Below, one piece after another: positions 36,915 through 46,701 of a stretch of DNA of 64,000 bases (the first letter of the stretch is position 1; every line of letters starts with the position of its first letter). The notes under the pieces are model-generated. The model did not search any database. It saw only the letters and a program-made list of their open reading frames with translations, and had not been told where the DNA came from. This stretch comes from Pseudomonas oryzicola (GTDB taxonomy: Bacteria > Pseudomonadota > Gammaproteobacteria > Pseudomonadales > Pseudomonadaceae): contig NZ_JABWRZ020000001.1 of NCBI RefSeq assembly GCF_014269185.2, positions 459,001-523,000 on the forward strand, in the 5' to 3' direction. The translations under genes were made by a program, and so were the position numbers.

Positions 36915-37115
36915 ATGCGCATTCAACTGAACGGTGAACCTTACGAATTGCCCGCTGGCGAATCCGTCGCGGCCCTGCTGGCCCGCCTGGAGCTGACCGG
37001 GCGCCGCGTCGCGGTCGAGCTGAACCTGGACATCGTGCCGCGTAGCCAGCACGACAGTACGCTGCTGAATGATGGCGACCAGGTCGAAGTGGTCCACGCC
37101 ATTGGTGGCGGCTGA
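36915..37115 (+). CDS. thiS: Thiamine synthesis sulfur-carrier protein ThiS
   Basis: This 66-residue ubiquitin-like sulfur carrier ends in the required Gly-Gly (HAIGGG). Its length equals E. coli ThiS from ATG 36915. ATG 36900 in the same frame would add five residues and cannot be excluded. As thiocarboxylate it donates sulfur to the thiazole made by ThiG, encoded 54 bases downstream. Confidence 0.93.
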   Translation: MRIQLNGEPYELPAGESVAALLARLELTGRRVAVELNLDIVPRSQHDSTLLNDGDQVEVVHAIGGG

Positions 37116-37169
37116 CCGCGGCCCGGCGGTTCACATGCAAGCCCTGCAACCTTTTCCCGAGGAACAACC

Positions 37170-37964
37170 ATGAGCAACGTTCGTAGCGACAAGCCCTTCA
37201 CCCTGGCCGGGCGTACCTTCCAGTCGCGCCTGCTGGTCGGTACCGGCAAGTACCGTGACATGGAAGAAACCCGTCTGGCCATCGAGGCCTCGGGTGCCGA
37301 GATTGTCACCGTTGCCGTGCGCCGCACCAACATCGGCCAGAACCCGGGCGAGCCGAACCTGCTCGACGTGTTGCCACCGGACCGCTACACCATCCTGCCG
37401 AACACCGCCGGTTGCTATGACGCGGTCGAGGCCGTGCGTACCTGCCGCCTGGCCCGCGAACTGCTGGATGGCCATAACCTGGTCAAGCTGGAAGTACTGG
37501 CCGACCAGAAAACCCTGTTCCCCAACGTGATCGAAACCCTCAAGGCCGCCGAAGTGTTGGTCAAGGACGGTTTCGACGTGATGGTCTACACCAGCGACGA
37601 CCCGATCATCGCCCGCCAGCTGGCCGAGGCCGGCTGCATCGCGGTCATGCCCCTGGCTGGCCTGATCGGTACCGGCCTGGGTATCTGCAACCCCTACAAC
37701 CTGCAGATCATCCTGGAAGAATCCAAGGTGCCGGTGCTGGTCGATGCCGGCGTGGGCACCGCTTCCGACGCCACCATTGCCATGGAAATGGGTTGCGAAG
37801 CCGTGCTGATGAACTCGGCCATTGCCCATGCCCAGCAGCCGGTACTGATGGCCGAGGCCATGAAGCACGCCATCGTCGCTGGCCGCATGGCCTACCTGGC
37901 CGGCCGTATGCCGAAGAAACTCTATGCCAGCGCCTCCTCGCCGCTGGAAGGTCTGATCAAGTAA
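37170..37964 (+). CDS. thiG: Thiazole synthase ThiG
   Basis: This 264-residue TIM-barrel enzyme forms the thiazole phosphate of thiamine from DXP, dehydroglycine and ThiS thiocarboxylate. [32 protein letters not shown] is the family start. [15 protein letters not shown] contains the Schiff-base Lys region, and [24 protein letters not shown] the phosphate site. GAGGAA lies 8 bases before ATG 37170. trmB follows after 9 bases. Confidence 0.97.
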   Translation: MSNVRSDKPFTLAGRTFQSRLLVGTGKYRDMEETRLAIEASGAEIVTVAVRRTNIGQNPGEPNLLDVLPPDRYTILPNTAGCYDAVEAVRTCRLARELLDGHNLVKLEVLADQKTLFPNVIETLKAAEVLVKDGFDVMVYTSDDPIIARQLAEAGCIAVMPLAGLIGTGLGICNPYNLQIILEESKVPVLVDAGVGTASDATIAMEMGCEAVLMNSAIAHAQQPVLMAEAMKHAIVAGRMAYLAGRMPKKLYASASSPLEGLIK

Positions 37965-37973
37965 GAGCCTCTG

Positions 37974-38696
37974 ATGACTGAATCGCACGATACGCCGAGC
38001 ACCCCTGACGGCGAAGCCCGCCCGCACCGCCGCATCAAGAGTTTCGTGATGCGCGCCGGGCGCATGACCGAAGGCCAGCAACGCGGCCTGGAGCAGGGCG
38101 GCCCGCTGTACATCCTGCCGCTGGCCGACAGCCCGGTGGACTACGACCAGGTGTTCGGCCGTTCGGCGCCGCGCACCCTGGAGATCGGCTTCGGCATGGG
38201 CCACTCCCTGCTGGAAATGGCGGCTGCCGCGCCGGAGCAGGATTTCATCGGTGTGGAAGTGCACCGCCCGGGCGTGGGTGCGCTGCTCAACGGTGTGCTG
38301 ACCCAGGGGCTGAAGAACCTGCGGGTGTATGACTGCGATGCTATCGAAGTGCTGAACCGCTGCGTGGCGGACAACAGCCTCGACCGACTGATGCTGTTCT
38401 TCCCCGACCCATGGCACAAGGCGCGCCACCACAAAAGGCGCATCGTTCAGCTGGAGTTCGCCGAGCTGGTACGGCGCAAGCTCAAGCCGGGTGGCGTGTT
38501 CCACATGGCTACCGACTGGGAGCCGTATGCCGAGTACATGCTGGAAGTGATGAGCGCGGCCCCGGGCTATCGCAACCGTGCGGCCGACGGCACCTACGTG
38601 CCGCGCCCGGAAGAGCGCCCGATCACCAAGTTCGAACGCCGTGGCGAGCGGCTGGGGCATGGGGTTTGGGATTTGAAGTTCGAGAAGGTGGATTGA
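37974..38696 (+). CDS. trmB: tRNA (guanine-46 N7) methyltransferase
   Basis: This 240-residue SAM methylase places m7G at position 46 of tRNAs. Visible motifs are the SAM loop [14 protein letters not shown] and [12 protein letters not shown]. The catalytic [15 protein letters not shown] and the C-terminal [10 protein letters not shown] follow. It is co-oriented with thiSG and closely spaced, and a terminator follows 28 bases later. Confidence 0.96.
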   Translation: MTESHDTPSTPDGEARPHRRIKSFVMRAGRMTEGQQRGLEQGGPLYILPLADSPVDYDQVFGRSAPRTLEIGFGMGHSLLEMAAAAPEQDFIGVEVHRPGVGALLNGVLTQGLKNLRVYDCDAIEVLNRCVADNSLDRLMLFFPDPWHKARHHKRRIVQLEFAELVRRKLKPGGVFHMATDWEPYAEYMLEVMSAAPGYRNRAADGTYVPRPEERPITKFERRGERLGHGVWDLKFEKVD

Positions 38697-38724
38697 TCGG
38701 CCGGTATGGCCTTTCCATGTGAAA

Positions 38725-38754
38725 AAACCGCCCTGAGAAGGGCGGTTTCTTTTT
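38725..38754 (+). terminator. Intrinsic terminator of thiS-thiG-trmB
   Basis: AAACCGCCC (38725-38733) pairs with GGGCGGTTT (38740-38748) around a 6-base loop and leads into a T-rich stretch. Confidence 0.9.
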
Positions 38755-38821
38755 GCGACGGGATTGAACAAACCGGCTGACAACCATGGCCTCGCAGGCA
38801 TGGTCACGTTGCAACAAACTT

Positions 38822-38843
38822 AGGAGCGGATTTATCCGCGATG
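38822..38843. repeat. Degenerate REP half-element
   Basis: AGGAGCGGATTTATCCGCGA, beginning at 38822, resembles the REP core with a GCGGAT/ATCCGC stem. It lies in the 246-base gap between convergent trmB and the DUF3392 gene. The rest of that gap shows no other feature besides the terminator. Confidence 0.5.
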
Positions 38844-38942
38844 CGCCGCGCGGGCGGCGCTCGATTGCCGCTCTGGCACAACAACAACGGCTTGCGCCCG
38901 CTGCCTCCAGATCACCATCGTGTTGCTCCGGTGTGGATTGGC

Positions 38943-39269
38943 TCAGCCCCGCCGATCAGCCACTACCCCAATCAGCACCAGCACCACCAGCAACACCGGT
39001 GCCAGCGCGTAGTTGTTGAACTGGCCCAGCCCCTTGACCACCCACGGTGTGGCATAGATCAACGCCGCACCACTGCCGATCATCACCAGCAAGGCCATGA
39101 ACGGTACGCGCAGGGCGCCGGCCAGGCCGCCCAGGCGCTGTTCCACCCAGCCTTTGATATCGGTGCCGAACAGCACCAGCAGGCAGCCTACCAGGGCCAG
39201 TGAAATCTCCGACAGGTTGCTGCGGCTCCAGCGGGAAACCGTCGCGAGCAGATCAAGTACCAGATCCAT
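38943..39269 (-). CDS. DUF3392 small membrane protein
   Basis: This 108-residue protein has three hydrophobic helices (SLALVGCLLVLFG, RVPFMALLVMIGSGAALIYA, LAPVLLVVLVLIGVVA). It matches the DUF3392 family found in gammaproteobacteria next to hemW/rdgB. The function is unknown. It is the last gene of the metX-to-DUF3392 minus-strand run, 9 bases after hemW. Confidence 0.85.
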   Translation of the reverse strand: MDLVLDLLATVSRWSRSNLSEISLALVGCLLVLFGTDIKGWVEQRLGGLAGALRVPFMALLVMIGSGAALIYATPWVVKGLGQFNNYALAPVLLVVLVLIGVVADRRG

Positions 39270-39278
39270 GGGTCATCC

Positions 39279-40454
39279 TTAGGTCAAGAAATACTGCAGC
39301 AGGTCATTGAGGAACAACTGGCCCCGTGGCGTGGCCACCAGTCGATCCGCTTCGACCTGCAAAAGGCCCTTTTGTTCGGCGGCGCGCCGCGCTTCGCGCA
39401 GCTGTGCCAGTGGCAACCCGGTGCGCTGGGTGAACAGTTCGGCCTCCACACCATCGGTCAGGCGCAGGGCATTCATCAGGAACTCGAACGGCAGCTCGTC
39501 GACCGGCAGCAGCTTTTCGCCGGCTTTGAACGGTTTGGCCAGGTTCAGGTAATCCTTGGGCAGGCGGGTCTTCCAGGTACGCAGGATGCGCCCGTCGGCG
39601 AAGGTCAGTTTGCCGTGGGCACCGGCACCAATGCCGATGAAGTCGCCAAAGCGCCAGTAATTGAGGTTGTGCCGCGCGGCGCGACCAGCCTGGGCATAGG
39701 CCGAGACCTCGTACTGGCGGAAGCCGTGGTCGGCCATCAGCGCCTGGCCGGCTTCCTGGATGTCCCAGAGGATGTCGTCCTCGGGAAGCTCCGGTGGCTG
39801 GTTCCAGAACACCGTGTTCGGCTCCACGGTCAGCTGATACCACGACAAATGCGTGGGCCCGAGCTCGATCGCCTGGCGCAGGTCGCCCAGCGCGTCGTCC
39901 AGCGATTGGTCGGGCAGGCCGTGCATCAGGTCCATGTTGAAGTTGTCGAAGCCGGCCGCACGCGCCATGCCGGCGGCGCGGACCGCTTCATCGCCATTGT
40001 GGATGCGCCCCAGCGCCTGCAGCTTGGCTGGCTGGAAACTCTGCACGCCGATGGACAAGCGGTTGATACCGGTTTGGCGGTAGGCCTTGAACTTGTCCTG
40101 CTCGAACGTGCCTGGGTTGGCTTCCAGGGTGATTTCGATGTCCGGCGCAAACGCAATGCGTTGCTCCACACCACGCAGCAGCCGGCCGAGGGCATCGGCA
40201 CTGAACAGGCTCGGCGTACCGCCACCGAAGAAGATCGAGCTGATCGACCGGCCTTGCACGGCGGCCAGCTCCTGGTCGAGGTCGGTCAGCAAGGCCGCAA
40301 CGTAGGCGTCTTCCGGCAGTTCAGGCCCGGCAGCGTGGGAATTGAAGTCGCAGTAGGGGCATTTGCGTACGCACCACGGAATGTGGATATACAGCGCCAG
40401 CGGCGGCAGGCTGGTGAAACCCGCAGCACCGGGGTTGGACAGCGTTTCGATCAT
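39279..40454 (-). CDS. hemW: Heme chaperone HemW (radical-SAM-like)
   Basis: This 391-residue member of the HemN-like radical SAM family is better called HemW than coproporphyrinogen dehydrogenase. The cluster motif is [11 protein letters not shown], preceded by [26 protein letters not shown] and GVQSF follow. HemW binds heme and delivers it to respiratory apo-enzymes. Its start overlaps the rdgB stop as ATGA. An older label, oxygen-independent coproporphyrinogen oxidase, is probably wrong for this length and position. Confidence 0.93.
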   Translation of the reverse strand: MIETLSNPGAAGFTSLPPLALYIHIPWCVRKCPYCDFNSHAAGPELPEDAYVAALLTDLDQELAAVQGRSISSIFFGGGTPSLFSADALGRLLRGVEQRIAFAPDIEITLEANPGTFEQDKFKAYRQTGINRLSIGVQSFQPAKLQALGRIHNGDEAVRAAGMARAAGFDNFNMDLMHGLPDQSLDDALGDLRQAIELGPTHLSWYQLTVEPNTVFWNQPPELPEDDILWDIQEAGQALMADHGFRQYEVSAYAQAGRAARHNLNYWRFGDFIGIGAGAHGKLTFADGRILRTWKTRLPKDYLNLAKPFKAGEKLLPVDELPFEFLMNALRLTDGVEAELFTQRTGLPLAQLREARRAAEQKGLLQVEADRLVATPRGQLFLNDLLQYFLT

Positions 40455-41047
40455 GCCAGGCCCAGACGTTGACGTAGCAGGGCCATGGCGCGGGCGCGGT
40501 GGCTGAGCTGGTTCTTGTCCGTAGGGGCCAGCTCGGCGCTGGAACAGCCGCGCTCCGGTACCCAGAACAGCGGGTCATAGCCAAAGCCGTGCTCGCCACT
40601 GGCCTCGAACATGATGCGCCCGTGCCACAGGCCTTCGCACAGGATCGGCAGCGGATCGTCAGCATGGCGCACCAACGCCAGCACACAGACGAACTGCGCA
40701 CCGCGTTCGGCTTCGGGCACATCTTTCAGCGCTTCGAGCAGCTTGGCATTGTTCGCCGCGTCACCCTTGCCGTCGGCATAGCGCGCCGAATAGATGCCCG
40801 GCGCACCGCCGAGGAAATCTACCGCCAGGCCGGAATCGTCGGCCAGGGCCGGCAGGCCGGAGATGCGTGCGGCATTGCGCGCCTTGAGGATGGCGTTCTC
40901 GACGAACGACAGGCCGGTTTCTTCCGGCTCAACCTGGCTGAATTCGCCGATCGAGCGCAGCTGCACGGATGCGCCGAGCATGGCCTGGAGTTCCTTGAGT
41001 TTGCCGGCGTTGTGGCTGGCCAATACGAGTTGCTGGAAATTCATCAT
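40451..41047 (-). CDS. rdgB: RdgB/HAM1 inosine/xanthosine triphosphate pyrophosphatase
   Basis: This 198-residue house-cleaning pyrophosphatase hydrolyses dITP, ITP and [16 protein letters not shown] is the triphosphate-binding start. [24 protein letters not shown] and [13 protein letters not shown] complete the active site. ATG 41047 gives an ATGA overlap with the DUF4426 stop; ATG 41044 is one codon further in. It is coupled to hemW by another ATGA overlap. Confidence 0.95.
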   Translation of the reverse strand: MMNFQQLVLASHNAGKLKELQAMLGASVQLRSIGEFSQVEPEETGLSFVENAILKARNAARISGLPALADDSGLAVDFLGGAPGIYSARYADGKGDAANNAKLLEALKDVPEAERGAQFVCVLALVRHADDPLPILCEGLWHGRIMFEASGEHGFGYDPLFWVPERGCSSAELAPTDKNQLSHRARAMALLRQRLGLA

Positions 41048-41478
41048 TCGCCTGGGAAGACTTCCTGGTTGAAACTGAGGGAGTTGCTGATGCCGCCGGT
41101 TTCGATGTTGAGGTCGAAGGTGACGGTCTCTGCCTGGTCGATCTTGAACTGGGCGATGTAGTACACCGCCCCCTGCTCGTTGATCTGCTTGAACGACAGC
41201 GGGCTGCTGCGCCCGGTCAGGTCCTTGACCGTGCCGCTGACCACCGCCATGGCGGGCTTGTTGGCCTTGAACACGGCAATGTTGAGCACGCCCTGGTTCT
41301 TGCTGCGTACCAGGCCAGTGGCGGCGGCCACCTCTGGTGTCAGCATGCTCGAAGTGAATGCGCTGTAGTGCACCGTCACGTCGCCAAACACTTCCTTGCG
41401 CTCGGGGCGGGCAGCATCGGCAGCCAGTACCGGCAGGGCCAGGCACAGGCTGATCAGGAACAGGGTCAGGCGACGCAT
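41044..41478 (-). CDS. DUF4426 exported protein
   Basis: This 144-residue periplasmic protein has a signal peptide at residues 1-20 ([15 protein letters not shown]). The mature part ([21 protein letters not shown]...) is typical of DUF4426, a beta-sandwich family of unknown function found next to rdgB and metW. ATG 41478 is used; the longer open frame to 41562 overlaps metW and is not plausible. An ATGA overlap joins it to rdgB. Confidence 0.85.
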   Translation of the reverse strand: MRRLTLFLISLCLALPVLAADAARPERKEVFGDVTVHYSAFTSSMLTPEVAAATGLVRSKNQGVLNIAVFKANKPAMAVVSGTVKDLTGRSSPLSFKQINEQGAVYYIAQFKIDQAETVTFDLNIETGGISNSLSFNQEVFPGE

Positions 41479-41500
41479 GGGGTGGTTCCTCCGCTGGGCG

Positions 41501-42121
41501 TCAGACAGCGAGCTGATGTTCTTGCAGGCCCGGGCTGCTGACGCGGTAGATGCCGATCTCACCTAGAAGATTAGGCCAAAGCCGGCCACCCCACCCATTA
41601 CGGTGCAAGTGGTCGACAGCCAGGCGGTCAAGCACCCTGGCCTTGCGCTCATGCACCAGTTCCTCGAAGTCGGCAAAGGTGCAGAAGTGGATGTTCGGCG
41701 TGTTGTACCAGGTGTACGGCATGAAGTCCGATACCGGCATGCGGCCCTTGGTCGCCAGGTACCAGCGGCAGCGCCAGTGGCCGAAGTTGGGGAAGGTGAT
41801 GATGCATTGGCGGCCCACGCGCAGCATCTCGTCGAGGATGCGGTCGGGGTACTCAACGGCCTGCAGGGCCTGGGTCATGATCACCACGTCGAAGCTGTTG
41901 CTGGCGAAGTTGCCCAGGCCCTTGTCCAGGTCCTGTTCGATGACGTTGACGCCCTTGGCCACGCAAGCGGCGATATTGTCAGCGTCGATCTCCAGGCCGT
42001 AGCCGGTGACCTGCTTGCGGTCACGCAGCGAGGCCAGCAGTTCGCCATTGCCGCAGCCCAGGTCGAGTACCCGGCTGCCGGCGGGAATCCAGTCGTGGAT
42101 GATTTCCAGATCGGCTCTCAT
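41501..42121 (-). CDS. metW: Methionine biosynthesis protein MetW
   Basis: This 206-residue class I methyltransferase fold has VLDLGCGNGELLASL as its SAM-like motif and the MetW blocks IIHDWIPAGSRVLDLG and FPNFGHWRCRWYLATKGRMPVSDFMPYTWYNTPNIHFCT. It is encoded 7 bases after metX. Genetic work in P. putida found metW as well as metX necessary for methionine synthesis, and MetW probably activates MetX. ATG 42121 (MRADLEIIHDW) is chosen over 42139, which would overlap metX. Confidence 0.95.
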   Translation of the reverse strand: MRADLEIIHDWIPAGSRVLDLGCGNGELLASLRDRKQVTGYGLEIDADNIAACVAKGVNVIEQDLDKGLGNFASNSFDVVIMTQALQAVEYPDRILDEMLRVGRQCIITFPNFGHWRCRWYLATKGRMPVSDFMPYTWYNTPNIHFCTFADFEELVHERKARVLDRLAVDHLHRNGWGGRLWPNLLGEIGIYRVSSPGLQEHQLAV

Positions 42122-42128
42122 GCTGTCC

Positions 42129-43268
42129 TCAGATGGCAATGCGGTTCATGTAGTTCGCGAAACCCTGCATGTAGCGAGGCGTGGGGATCAGGAAAGCATC
42201 GTGCCCATAAGGCGAGTCGATCTCCAGGTAGCAGACGTTCTTGCGTGCGGCCATCAGGGCGTTGACGATTTCGCGCGAACGGGCCGGGGAGAAGCGCCAG
42301 TCGGTGGTGAACGACATGATGCAGTAATCCGCCTTGACGTGAGCCAGGGTGGCCGCCAGGTCACCGCCATGGGCGGCAGCCGGGTCGAAATAGTCCAGCG
42401 CCTTGGTCATCAGCAGGTAGGTATTGGCGTCGAAACGCCCGGAAAACTCCTCGCCCTGGTAGCGCAAGTAGCTTTCGACCTGGAATTCGACGCTATGGAA
42501 GTCGTAGTTGAGCTTGTCGCTCTTCAGCTCGCGGCCGAATTTCTCGCCCATCGAGTCGTCGGACAGATACGTGATGTGGCCAACCATACGCGCCAGCATC
42601 AGGCCACGCTTGGGGATCACGCCCTGGTCCTGGAACGAACCACCGTGGAATTCGGGGTCGGTGAGGATGGCCTGGCGCGCCACTTCGTTGAAGGCAATGT
42701 TCTGTGCCGACAGCTTGGGCGCCGAGGCGATATCGACACAATGGCGCACGCGCTCGGGGTAGCTGATGGTCCACTGCAGCGCCTGCATGCCGCCCAGGCT
42801 GCCACCGACCACGGCAGCCCATTGCTGGATGCCCAGGCGTTCGGCCAGGCGTACCTGGCTGTGTACCCAGTCTTCCACGGTCAGCACCGGGAAATCGGCG
42901 CCATAGGGCTTGCCGGTGGCCGGGTTGATGCTGCTGGGGCCGGTACTGCCGTTGCAGCCGCCCAGGTTGTTCAGGCTGACCACGAAGAAGCGGTTGGTGT
43001 CGATCGGCTTGCCAGGGCCGATGCAGCTATCCCACCAGCCCGGCTTGCGGTCGGTGGCGGCATGGTAGCCAGCGGCATGATGGTGGCCGGACAGGGCATG
43101 GCAGATCAGCACGGCGTTGCTCGCGCTGGCGTTGAGGGTGCCATAGGTCTCGTAGACCAGTTCATAACTGGCCAGCGAGCGGCCACAGGCCAGGGCCAGC
43201 GGTTCATCGAACCGGGCTGTTTGCGGTACTACCAGACCGACGGAATCTTCGGGAAAGACAGTGGACAT
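42129..43268 (-). CDS. metX: Homoserine O-acyltransferase MetX
   Basis: This 379-residue alpha/beta hydrolase-fold acyltransferase carries out the first step of methionine synthesis. Its nucleophile Ser is in [28 protein letters not shown] is the oxyanion region, and TTDWRFSP and [10 protein letters not shown] supply Asp and His. In Pseudomonas this family is reported to use succinyl-CoA rather than acetyl-CoA, so homoserine O-succinyltransferase is the likely activity. It leads the metX-metW operon. Confidence 0.94.
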   Translation of the reverse strand: MSTVFPEDSVGLVVPQTARFDEPLALACGRSLASYELVYETYGTLNASASNAVLICHALSGHHHAAGYHAATDRKPGWWDSCIGPGKPIDTNRFFVVSLNNLGGCNGSTGPSSINPATGKPYGADFPVLTVEDWVHSQVRLAERLGIQQWAAVVGGSLGGMQALQWTISYPERVRHCVDIASAPKLSAQNIAFNEVARQAILTDPEFHGGSFQDQGVIPKRGLMLARMVGHITYLSDDSMGEKFGRELKSDKLNYDFHSVEFQVESYLRYQGEEFSGRFDANTYLLMTKALDYFDPAAAHGGDLAATLAHVKADYCIMSFTTDWRFSPARSREIVNALMAARKNVCYLEIDSPYGHDAFLIPTPRYMQGFANYMNRIAI

Positions 43269-43367
43269 CGACCCTGCTCACGCTTGACGGAGGCGTCAGT
43301 CTAAAGAGCGCTACCCCCAGCGGCAAGCACAGGCTCGCCACTGGAAGCAACCAGGGCCGGGGGCGGC

Positions 43368-43958
43368 TCAGATCATCCGCCACAGCTCTTGTGGCATGCC
43401 GGCGTAGGCGGCCAGCGGCGGCATCACGAACGACTGGATCACCTGGATCGCGAGGAAGGCGAAGATCGGCGAGATGTCCATGCCGCCCAGGTTGGGCACG
43501 ATGCGGCGGAACGGTGCCAGCACCGGTTCGCTGATCTGGTAGGCCAGCTCGGCGGCCGGGTTGTGGCTGTTGGGGGCGACCCAGGAAACGATCACCATGA
43601 CGATCATCGCCACCCAGAAAATCTTCAGGAACAGCGAGGTGATACCGATGATTGCCCACATCAGCAGGTGCAGGATGTCACCGAAGGTGCCGTAGGTGAC
43701 CATCAGCACGAAGCCCATCAACAGCGCCTGGATGACCACCGACAGCAGCAGCGACGAAGTGTCCAGCCCGCCGACACTGGGGATGATCCGGCGAATCGGC
43801 TTGAGCAGCGGCTGGGTGGCGCGTACCGCGAACTGGCAAAGCGGGTTGTAGAAGTTGGCCTTTACCAACTGCAGCACGAAGCGCAGCAGGACGATCACCA
43901 GGTACAGGCTGACCAGGGTTTGCACCACGAAGATCGCGGCGCCGGACAGTGCATTCAT
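43368..43958 (-). CDS. YggT-family membrane protein
   Basis: This 196-residue inner-membrane protein has two YGGT repeats. FVVQTLVSLYLVIVLLRFVLQLVKANFYNPLCQF begins the first, and FLKIFWVAMIVMVIVSWVAPN the second. Each has the conserved N-P and RR/PN-G patterns (IRRIIPSVGG, FRRIVPNLGG). The function is not established; links to osmotic shock and cell division are reported for relatives. It lies 10 bases after proC, so they are one operon. Confidence 0.9.
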   Translation of the reverse strand: MNALSGAAIFVVQTLVSLYLVIVLLRFVLQLVKANFYNPLCQFAVRATQPLLKPIRRIIPSVGGLDTSSLLLSVVIQALLMGFVLMVTYGTFGDILHLLMWAIIGITSLFLKIFWVAMIVMVIVSWVAPNSHNPAAELAYQISEPVLAPFRRIVPNLGGMDISPIFAFLAIQVIQSFVMPPLAAYAGMPQELWRMI

Positions 43959-43968
43959 CTGGAACTCC

Positions 43969-44787
43969 TTATTTGCCCAGTTGTTCGGCCAACTCCGCAG
44001 AGCGCGTGGCGGCAGCTCGCAGGGCCTGTTCGACGATGGCTTCGAAACCGCTGGCCTGGAACGACTTGATCGCCGCTTCGGTGGTGCCGGCGGGCGAGGT
44101 CACACGGCGGCGTAGTTCGGCGGCATCGACATCGCTGGCGACCGCCATGTGCGCGGCGCCCAGAGCCGTTTGCAGGGTCAGCTGGGAGGCGGTTTCGCGT
44201 GGCAGGCCGAGCTTTTCACCAACTGCGGTCATGGCCTCTATCAACAGGAAGAAGTACGCCGGGCCGCTGCCGGAGACAGCTGTCACGGCATCCAGTTGCT
44301 GCTCCTGCTCCAGCCACAGGGCGGTGCCCACGGCCGACAGCAGTTGTTCGGCCTGCTGGCGCTGTTCGACGGACACTTGTGCAGTGGCATACAGGCCGCT
44401 CACGCCTTGGCGCAGCAGTGCAGGGGTGTTGGGCATGCAGCGTACCACTGGGCGCGCACCAACCCAGCTTTGCAGGCTGGCGCAGGTGATGCCGGCGGCG
44501 ATGGAAACGATCAGCTGGCCGTCCTGCAGGTTTGGCTGCAGGGCCTGGCACACGGCTTTCATGACCTGCGGCTTGACCGCCAGCACGATGACGTCGGCGC
44601 CGTCGATGGCCTGGGCGTTGTCCTCGAAGGTTTCGATACCGTGTTCGGCCTGGATGCGGCTGCGGGTCTCGGCGCCCGGGTCGCTGGCGCGGATCTGCGA
44701 GGCGTCCAGGCCCTGGGCACGCAGACCACCGATCAGGCTGGCGGCCATGTTGCCGGCGCCGATAAAGGCAATACGTGTCTTGCTCAT
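43969..44787 (-). CDS. proC: Pyrroline-5-carboxylate reductase
   Basis: This 272-residue NAD(P)H-dependent enzyme catalyses the last step of proline synthesis. RIAFIGAGNMAASLIGGL is the dinucleotide site, VVRCMPNTPALLRQGVSGLY a family block, and SGSGPAYFFLLIEAM and SPAGTTEAAI the substrate site. ATG 44787 (MSKTRIAFIG) is chosen. The open upstream frame overlaps yggS. It follows yggS by 38 bases. Confidence 0.97.
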   Translation of the reverse strand: MSKTRIAFIGAGNMAASLIGGLRAQGLDASQIRASDPGAETRSRIQAEHGIETFEDNAQAIDGADVIVLAVKPQVMKAVCQALQPNLQDGQLIVSIAAGITCASLQSWVGARPVVRCMPNTPALLRQGVSGLYATAQVSVEQRQQAEQLLSAVGTALWLEQEQQLDAVTAVSGSGPAYFFLLIEAMTAVGEKLGLPRETASQLTLQTALGAAHMAVASDVDAAELRRRVTSPAGTTEAAIKSFQASGFEAIVEQALRAAATRSAELAEQLGK

Positions 44788-44825
44788 GTCAGGTCCTTGT
44801 TTGAAAGAGTGAGTAAAGCATGGGA

Positions 44826-45515
44826 TCAGGCGTGGCCGCTGTAGTCGCGGGCACCGAACAGGGCAGTACCGATACGCACCCACGTCGCGCCCTGGGCAAT
44901 GGCGGCTTCCAGGTCGTGGCTCATGCCCATGGACAGCGTATCCAGGCCCAGCCCCAGGTCTTCCTGCAGCTCGCGCAGGGTGGCGAAGGCGGCTTCCTGG
45001 GCGGCGCGGTCATCGGTGGGTTCGGGAATGGCCATCAGCCCGCGCAGGCGCAGATTGGGTAGTGCGGCTACTGCCTTGGCCAGGGCCGGCAGATCGGCTG
45101 GTGCGCAGCCGGACTTGCTGTCTTCGCCGCTGACGTTCACTTGCAGGCAGATATTCAGCGGCGCCAGCCCGGCAGGGCGCTGTTCCGACAGGCGTTGGGC
45201 GATCTTCAGGCGGTCCACGGAATGTACCCAGTCGAAATGTTCGGCGATGGCTTTGGTCTTGTTCGACTGAATGGGGCCGATGAAGTGCCAGATCAAGGGT
45301 AAGTCGCTGAGTGCCTGCTGCTTGGTCAACGCTTCCTGTAGGTAGTTTTCACCTACATCGCGCACGCCGGCGGCGTGGATCTCGCGGATGGCACTGGCTG
45401 GCTTGGTCTTGCTCACGGCCAGCAACTGGACGCTGGCCGGATCACGTCCGGCAGCCTGGGCAGCACTGGCGATTCGGGCGGAAATAGCGGAAAGGTTGTC
45501 TGCTAGGGTGGACAT
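44826..45515 (-). CDS. yggS: PLP homeostasis protein YggS (PLPBP)
   Basis: This 229-residue PLP-binding protein of the alanine racemase N-domain fold regulates free pyridoxal phosphate. The Schiff-base Lys36 is in LLAVSKTKP. GVRDVGENYLQEA, WHFIGPIQSNK and LMAIPEPTDD, with the C-terminal GMSHDLEAAIAQGATWVRIGTALFG, are all typical. It is the first gene of yggS-proC-yggT, divergent from pilT. Confidence 0.96.
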   Translation of the reverse strand: MSTLADNLSAISARIASAAQAAGRDPASVQLLAVSKTKPASAIREIHAAGVRDVGENYLQEALTKQQALSDLPLIWHFIGPIQSNKTKAIAEHFDWVHSVDRLKIAQRLSEQRPAGLAPLNICLQVNVSGEDSKSGCAPADLPALAKAVAALPNLRLRGLMAIPEPTDDRAAQEAAFATLRELQEDLGLGLDTLSMGMSHDLEAAIAQGATWVRIGTALFGARDYSGHA

Positions 45516-45580
45516 GGACGGGTGCCGGCAGCTTGAGGGTTTGCGGCATTCTACCTACTTGCAGGCCTTTGGGGAGTCTC

Positions 45581-46579
45581 ATGGATGTGACCGACCTGTT
45601 GGCCCTGGCCGTGGATGCGGGCGCTTCCGACCTGCACCTGGCGGCAGGGCAGATACCGATGTTGCGCCTGGATGGCGAGTTGCAACGCATGGCCATGCCG
45701 GCCGTGGGCTTGGCATCCCTGATCGAGGGCATGGCAGCTGTGCTGGGCGATGATCAGCACCGGCAATGGGTCCAGGGTGACGAACTGGACCTGGCGCTGG
45801 ATTTGCCCGTGCTTGGGCGCTTTCGGCTGAACCTGTTTCGCCAGCTGCACGGCCTGGCGGTCACCTTTCGCCTGATCCCGGGGCGCATCGCCACTCTCGA
45901 TGAACTTGACCTCAAGGATGTGTTTCAAGCTGTTGCGCAGTGCAACGATGGCTTGATCCTGGTCGGTGGGCCTACCGGCAGCGGCAAGTCCAGCACCCTG
46001 GCGACGCTACTCGACCAACTGAACCAGGACCGGGCGCTGCACATCATCACCCTCGAAGACCCGATCGAGGTTATCCACAGCAGTCAGCGCAGTCTGGTCA
46101 CCCAGCGCGAAATCGGTCGCCATTGCGAAAGTTATGCACAGGGGCTACGCAGTGCGCTACGCCAGGACCCGGATGTGATCATGATCGGCGAACTGCGCGA
46201 CCTGGAAACCATCCGCCTGGCGTTACGCGCTGCCGAGACCGGCCATCTGGTGCTGGCAACCGTGCACACTCGGTCGGCGGCCAACAGCATTGACCGTTTG
46301 GTCGAAGTGTTTGCGGCCGAAGAAAAGGCGCTGGTGCGCGCAATGCTGGCGGATGCGTTGCGCCTTGTGGTGGCGCAGGTGCTGGTCGGACGTGTGGGTG
46401 GCGGACGAGTGGCTGCGCGGGAAGTGCTGGTGGCGACGCCAGCGGTGCGCAATCTGGTGCGGGAGGGGCGGATGGCACAGTTGTGTTCGGTGATGCAGGC
46501 GGGTGGTGCAGAGGGGATGCGGACGATGGAAGGGGCGTTGCGGGTGTTGAAGGAGAAGGAGTTGATCAAGGATTTCTAG
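45581..46579 (+). CDS. pilT: Twitching motility retraction ATPase PilT
   Basis: This 332-residue hexameric ATPase drives pilus retraction. It has the N-terminal ASDLHL, Walker A GPTGSGKSS, the Asp box LEDPIEVIHSS and Walker B DPDVIMIGELRD. It also has the His box ATVHTRSA and the C-terminal AVRNLVREG retraction motif. GGGGAG is 7 bases before ATG 45581. In P. aeruginosa pilU follows pilT; here no second ATPase follows, and the next gene is a convergent peptidase. The alignment operon is far away at 58-61 kb. Confidence 0.93.
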   Translation: MDVTDLLALAVDAGASDLHLAAGQIPMLRLDGELQRMAMPAVGLASLIEGMAAVLGDDQHRQWVQGDELDLALDLPVLGRFRLNLFRQLHGLAVTFRLIPGRIATLDELDLKDVFQAVAQCNDGLILVGGPTGSGKSSTLATLLDQLNQDRALHIITLEDPIEVIHSSQRSLVTQREIGRHCESYAQGLRSALRQDPDVIMIGELRDLETIRLALRAAETGHLVLATVHTRSAANSIDRLVEVFAAEEKALVRAMLADALRLVVAQVLVGRVGGGRVAAREVLVATPAVRNLVREGRMAQLCSVMQAGGAEGMRTMEGALRVLKEKELIKDF

Positions 46580-46614
46580 CTTTTACCGGCCCTATCTCTG
46601 GCACGTCAGCTCCC

Positions 46615-46655
46615 ACAGGTACGCCACGGTTTTTAAAGGGTTGTGGTGTACCTGT
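46615..46655. repeat. Inverted repeat after pilT
   Basis: ACAGGTACGCCAC (46615-46627) pairs with GTGGTGTACCTGT (46643-46655), with one G-T position. It lies between the convergent pilT and NlpC/P60 genes. TTTGCCGGCAATGAGGCC-like sequence after it recalls the other convergent-gap repeats. Confidence 0.6.
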
Positions 46656-46701
46656 AAGGGCTGGTTTGCCGGCAATGAGGCCAATGCAGGCAGAGGAGCG
46701 A

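Noticed and set aside
39279..40454. Annotation as oxygen-independent coproporphyrinogen III oxidase (HemN)
   Set aside because: Length and the rdgB-linked position fit HemW; true HemN is longer.
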